This document shows positions 25,182-28,718 of a DNA stretch of 28,718 bases, in pieces. Position numbers and translations under genes: made by a program. Position 1 is the stretch's first letter; the number at the start of each line of letters is the position of its first letter. The notes beneath the pieces are model-generated. The model was given only the letters and a program-made list of their open reading frames with translations. It made no database searches and was not told the DNA's origin. The stretch comes from Thermodesulfovibrionia bacterium (GTDB lineage Bacteria; Nitrospirota; Thermodesulfovibrionia; UBA6902): positions 1-28,718 of the forward strand of contig CAMYJJ010000009.1 of the NCBI GenBank assembly GCA_947258735.1, in the 5' to 3' direction.

Positions 25182-25796
25182 TCAAATTAACGTGTTAAAT
25201 ACATCCCGGATGACTTTTCTGGCCGTTTGATCCAATGTGGTGCCTTCTGCGCCAAAATGTCTGGTCCAGAAGCTGGCTCCTCCAGAAGTATGCCATGCTG
25301 ACCATAGGATTTCACCCGACGTCACATCAATGAGCACTAAATGTATCGACACCTCAGGATAAGAAACAGCATTTCCCTTCTTCATTTCAAACGTCCCGAC
25401 AGAACCTTTGAGGAGGACGTCCAGATCCAGCATATCTCCCAGATTCTGCATGTCTCTGACAGACATGGATTCAACAGACCCGATCCGCAACTCTCTGAAT
25501 ACTCTCTTCACCTCTCCGGGTTCTATAACATTGACATCGCGCGCGAGCAGATCCATAATGACAAGGCTCCTGATCTTTTCATCAGCATATGTATTGGCAG
25601 TCAGATTTTCCAGAGGTAAGACAGCTATCCGATATAGATTTTTCGCTGCAATATCAGCATGTTTATAGTTCTTCATATTGCCGATGCAGCCATACAATAA
25701 AAATGAAATTGTCAGTAACAGGATACAAGGTAACGGTACATACCTGTTTCTTTTTTCTTTATTGTATAAGCAATATTTTTTTTCATTCATGAACAT
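25182..25796 (-). CDS. CsgG/GNA1162-like outer-membrane lipoprotein B
   Basis: 204 residues from ATG 25796; a GTG three bases further out (25799) is also possible, and no strong ribosome site is visible. The lipobox is FLLYGC. The single domain matches lipoprotein A point by point: YRIAVLPLENLTANTYADE, VNVIEPGEV, DLDVLLKGSVG, VSIHLVLIDVTSGEILWSA, then FWTRHFGAEGTTLDQ. It lies 79 nt downstream of the outer-membrane barrel gene. Together with A and the 597-residue protein it gives four CsgG-like domains in three adjacent genes. Role inferred: an outer-membrane export or assembly complex for extracellular cytochromes, or structural support for the barrel. Confidence 0.8.
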   Translation of the reverse strand: MFMNEKKYCLYNKEKRNRYVPLPCILLLTISFLLYGCIGNMKNYKHADIAAKNLYRIAVLPLENLTANTYADEKIRSLVIMDLLARDVNVIEPGEVKRVFRELRIGSVESMSVRDMQNLGDMLDLDVLLKGSVGTFEMKKGNAVSYPEVSIHLVLIDVTSGEILWSAWHTSGGASFWTRHFGAEGTTLDQTARKVIRDVFNTLI

Positions 25797-25875
25797 CACC
25801 AGCCAGGTTTATTATATAATTCCCTATGGTTCTCACCGATATAATGCACAACAGCTCATATTATATGTTACCTAC

Positions 25876-28233
25876 TTAAAATCTGCAATTTAAGTACGTG
25901 TTATAGCCATGAGTATTGGTCCTGTCAATATCAACGGTTTCTGTATACGAATATGTGAACCTGAGGTCAGCAAATTTTGCGACATACCAGACCAGGTAAC
26001 CGGAAAAAGAATCTCTTCTTGAAGGAGAAGCATCTGAGTCCGTGTGCACATAATTCAGGTTTATTCTTATAGCAGGCAATGGTATCCAGTCTGCGAGCAG
26101 CCCTTCAGACGTGGTCATTATGCCATCAGCATCTACAACCCTGAAATTACCTGAAAAATTAATAAGACGGGCAGGCCTGTAATTGACTATCAAAGATGCA
26201 TTTTTTGCATCAGATGAAGTTCCGTCAGAGGTTGTATGGCTGAGCCCATAGTTCAGGCTCCCGGACAGTTTTCGGTTCAGGTTTGCATTAATAGATCCAT
26301 CAAGCTGGTACGTATCTGAGGTCGTTTTATTAGTCAGGGATTCAGATGTATTAAACGCTGCATCAGTGATCATATACACATCCCTGTGAAGCCGTGACCC
26401 AACACTGAGAAGTATGGAGTATCTTTCATTTTCTTTATCGTTAAATTGGTATGTATCATTTTTTAAAATTGACAGTGTCGCATCAAGCGTTGGTAGCGGT
26501 ACCGAGTTAAATGACAGATTATATGTGTTTGATGCAAAATCTAACGTTCCCAAATTATCAAAATTCTCACTCCGCTGCAGTCGTAATGATGCAGTTATCA
26601 GTCTGTGGGCTTCCCAGGTAGCAGTCGCACCATATCTCCGAGTAATAATGCTGCCGAAATCGACATCATCTCCGCTCACATCATCGCTGAAAATGTTTTT
26701 AAAAATACCCCCCAATGAATTAAATACGGAATCAGGATTCCGGTCGAACCGGTCTAAAGAATAATACAGGTCCATAGCGACCGTTGTATATAATTGTGAT
26801 CTGGCCCTGAAATCAAGCCCCTGGGTAATTGAATCGGTTTTATCCGTGGTTTCCTTGTTTAATATATCATCAGTACCATAGGCCTCAATTTCCGTAACAG
26901 TCACATTTGCCTCAAAAGCCGTCAGTACATTCACGATTTTAAAGTACAACGCTGTGTGTGGCGATGTGAGTTTGATTTCAATCCGGTATATTGAGCTGCC
27001 TATATCATGTAAAGAAACAGTCACATTATCAATAGCACGTTCATTCCAGGTTCCTGTCACAATATTGGCGTTAGCGCTGTATGCTTTCCAGCTGGATATA
27101 TTACCGATAATATCACCGATAACATCCTTATCAACATACACATATATGGTATCAACAGGTTTTGTCCCTGATACTCTTATCCCAATATTCTGATACTGGC
27201 CCGCGTTTAAATCAATTCCTGTTGATGTGCTGAGATCATCATCAGCAAGTGCACCATTTGAGGGAAGAAAGTCCACATCCTGGTTGGTTGTGCTTCCAGA
27301 TGCATAAAATCCTCCAAGGGACGTCCTTTCTCTAAGGAAACTTCCTGTCTGGCTTACAGAAATGTTACTGTCATTCCGGGAATAATTTCCCCTGTATGAA
27401 ACAGAGTACTGTGCCCTGCTGCCCCAGAAAGAACCCGTATGACCCAACGTATAATTCAGGTTAAAATTATCACTGACAATTTTATTGGTTCTGTCATCAG
27501 GATTGTTATTAATACTATGCGTATAATTAAGATAGTACCGGGCGCTTACATCCCCCGGGTATATATTATATCTCGTACTGTATGCAGATCTGATGGAGTA
27601 TGCATCAATGGTCTGTTCAATATTCTTTGGCGAAACATGGTCAAATTTTTCACGTCTGTTGTAGTCCATCAACAGGGAGGGGAGGTCCCTGGGATTAAAG
27701 TTTAGCCGTGCATAATACAGTTCAGTCGTTTCTCTTTCATCATCTCCTAGCCGGTCCTCTGACATCAGCAACCTGTATGGATAGATATACCGTATGTCTC
27801 CGGAGTCAAAACTGTCTGACCAGTCTTCCTGTCTTCTATATCCTGTTGAAAAATTATAAAAGGAGTTTCGTAACTGCACATCTATGGCCGGTTCCATTAC
27901 CCTGTTGTGCGTAAGAGATATTTGATTATTTAGATTCGTTCTTTTGGATTGAATTTCATTAAATCTGAAATAAAGGTTATAAGAAATTGCCCGTGTAAGC
28001 GGTTTGTAATACGTTAAGTAATAACTTTCCCGAAACGTCTTTGTATCGGATTCATCTGTACCGTTCTTTTCCGTATCTATACTGTTATAGTTATATCGTG
28101 CCTGTCCGCTAAAACTGTCTGCAGACGCATACGTACTGCATAATGTAATTATTAATGCTGTTAAGGCTGTGCTGTAAATTGTTTTCTTCAATATTCCTGT
28201 AGTACGGCGATCCCTTATGTTTGATATGTACAT
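25876..28233 (-). CDS. Outer-membrane beta-barrel (porin of a presumed porin-cytochrome conduit) with inserted sandwich-like domain
   Basis: 785 residues with a Sec signal (ALTALIITLCSTYASA, cleaved near residue 38). Many alternating polar/aromatic segments are typical of transmembrane beta-strands, for example FSGQARYNYNSID, SYNLYFRFNE, RLNFNPRDLP, LNLNYVH-like and DLRFTYSYTETV. The protein ends in YLNCRF with a terminal Phe, the beta-barrel assembly signal. About residues 334-451 differ: GIDLNAGQYQNIGIRVSG ... IYVYVDK ... RIEIKLTSP ... VTEIEAYG looks like a galactose-binding/discoidin sandwich. Size and context fit the MtrB-like role of sheathing a cytochrome, but I see no direct MtrB/PioB sequence match. 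It starts 9 nt after the upstream propeller gene. Confidence 0.8.
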   Translation of the reverse strand: MYISNIRDRRTTGILKKTIYSTALTALIITLCSTYASADSFSGQARYNYNSIDTEKNGTDESDTKTFRESYYLTYYKPLTRAISYNLYFRFNEIQSKRTNLNNQISLTHNRVMEPAIDVQLRNSFYNFSTGYRRQEDWSDSFDSGDIRYIYPYRLLMSEDRLGDDERETTELYYARLNFNPRDLPSLLMDYNRREKFDHVSPKNIEQTIDAYSIRSAYSTRYNIYPGDVSARYYLNYTHSINNNPDDRTNKIVSDNFNLNYTLGHTGSFWGSRAQYSVSYRGNYSRNDSNISVSQTGSFLRERTSLGGFYASGSTTNQDVDFLPSNGALADDDLSTSTGIDLNAGQYQNIGIRVSGTKPVDTIYVYVDKDVIGDIIGNISSWKAYSANANIVTGTWNERAIDNVTVSLHDIGSSIYRIEIKLTSPHTALYFKIVNVLTAFEANVTVTEIEAYGTDDILNKETTDKTDSITQGLDFRARSQLYTTVAMDLYYSLDRFDRNPDSVFNSLGGIFKNIFSDDVSGDDVDFGSIITRRYGATATWEAHRLITASLRLQRSENFDNLGTLDFASNTYNLSFNSVPLPTLDATLSILKNDTYQFNDKENERYSILLSVGSRLHRDVYMITDAAFNTSESLTNKTTSDTYQLDGSINANLNRKLSGSLNYGLSHTTSDGTSSDAKNASLIVNYRPARLINFSGNFRVVDADGIMTTSEGLLADWIPLPAIRINLNYVHTDSDASPSRRDSFSGYLVWYVAKFADLRFTYSYTETVDIDRTNTHGYNTYLNCRF

Positions 28234-28242
28234 GTATTCATT

Positions 28243-28718
28243 TTATTCAGCCAGAACAGCAATGTCATACGGTTTTTTACCTACCCGTATTTTTTGATCT
28301 GTTCTCCGTGTAGTTTTATCAATAATATATACATTGTCAGAACCCCGGTTAACTACATATATCTTGCTCTTTTCCGGGTCCATCATTAATGCGCGCGGAT
28401 TCTCCCCGACACCGATGCGTCCCATGACAGGAGGCATCATTGAATGGAGATCAGCATTGCCATCGGAGGAGGACCGTAACATAACAATCTCACCGGGCAC
28501 ATCCCGCAAGAGATAGATTCTGTCAAATCCCGGGTCTGAGGTAACAGCCGTAATCCGATTTCCCACATTATTTATAGATGTTACCGCCCCTGTTCCACCG
28601 GCCGACAGAATCTTCACTATATTAATGACAGATACATTGTCAGATCCATAATTCGCAACATACACCCTGCCCCGTATATAATCAACATGCAGAGATCGCG
28701 GGTCCCAACCCACATCCA
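28243..28718 (-). CDS. YVTN-type beta-propeller protein, C-terminal part, cut by the window edge
   Basis: At least 158 residues; the frame stays open past the right edge, so the start and any signal peptide are missing. Repeats have the form PRSLHVDYIRGRVYVANYGSDNVSVIN and PRALMMDPEKSKIYVVNRGSDNVYIID, typical of surface-layer YVTN propellers in seven-bladed proteins. It is probably a secreted or surface component of the same operon. The stop lies 9 nt before the barrel gene. Confidence 0.8.
   Translation of the reverse strand, partial: DVGWDPRSLHVDYIRGRVYVANYGSDNVSVINIVKILSAGGTGAVTSINNVGNRITAVTSDPGFDRIYLLRDVPGEIVMLRSSSDGNADLHSMMPPVMGRIGVGENPRALMMDPEKSKIYVVNRGSDNVYIIDKTTRRTDQKIRVGKKPYDIAVLAE

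Noticed and set aside
1..28718. CRISPR arrays, tRNA or rRNA genes
   Set aside because: No regularly spaced direct repeats of CRISPR type and no tRNA- or rRNA-like sequence noticed on either strand.

Overview
The window is an almost unbroken minus-strand block (from the right edge down to about position 464) that encodes secreted multihaem c-type cytochromes together with outer-membrane and periplasmic helper proteins. It suggests a Gram-negative anaerobe that moves electrons across its outer membrane, with a Geobacter-, Desulfuromonas- or Nitrospirota-like gene repertoire. The evidence for this is lipoprotein and Sec signal peptides, a beta-barrel ending in phenylalanine, parvulin and CsgG-like lipoproteins, and about 96 CX2CH/CX4CH haem motifs in seven proteins. 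The lineage is an inference; no rRNA or other taxonomic marker is present. No cytochrome maturation genes and no inner-membrane quinol oxidase lie in the window.

Layout, in transcription order (right to left): the end of a beta-propeller protein (28718-28243); a 785-residue outer-membrane beta-barrel with an inserted sandwich-like domain (28233-25876); two small CsgG/GNA1162-like lipoproteins (25799-25182, 25097-24510); an AMIN plus double CsgG-like protein (24405-22612); a SurA-like parvulin lipoprotein (22567-20903); a 26-haem lipoprotein (20797-18824); a 16-haem cytochrome (18834-17539); an OmcS/OmcE-like nanowire-type cytochrome (17530-16364); an 8-haem cytochrome (16328-14973); a monohaem mini-cytochrome (14951-14697); and a TPR-type lipoprotein (14510-13839). 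After a 340-bp gap with a possible promoter come an NHL/BACON/FG-GAP protein (13498-10682), a 28-haem modular cytochrome (10685-7281) and an 1889-residue adhesin-like protein with 11 haems (7246-1577). The block ends with a 20-codon peptide gene, a terminator, a carboxypeptidase-regulatory-like secreted protein (1284-574), a second 20-codon peptide gene of the same family and a final terminator. The left 400 bp hold REP hairpins around a truncated REP-associated transposase.

A working model (inference): the barrel and the 26-haem lipoprotein form a trans-outer-membrane electron path. The CsgG-like lipoproteins and the parvulin help fold, secrete or polymerise extracellular cytochromes. The OmcS-like protein and the very large cytochromes extend the path outside the cell, with NHL, FG-GAP and adhesin-like domains attaching it to a surface or a partner.

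The most novel item is the pair of 20-residue peptides, MKKLTYVKPKVIGTTRVHPC and MKKITYVKPKVVGSAAVHPC. Both have a perfect Shine-Dalgarno sequence, their differences are mainly synonymous or conservative, and each lies between a secreted-protein gene and a terminator.
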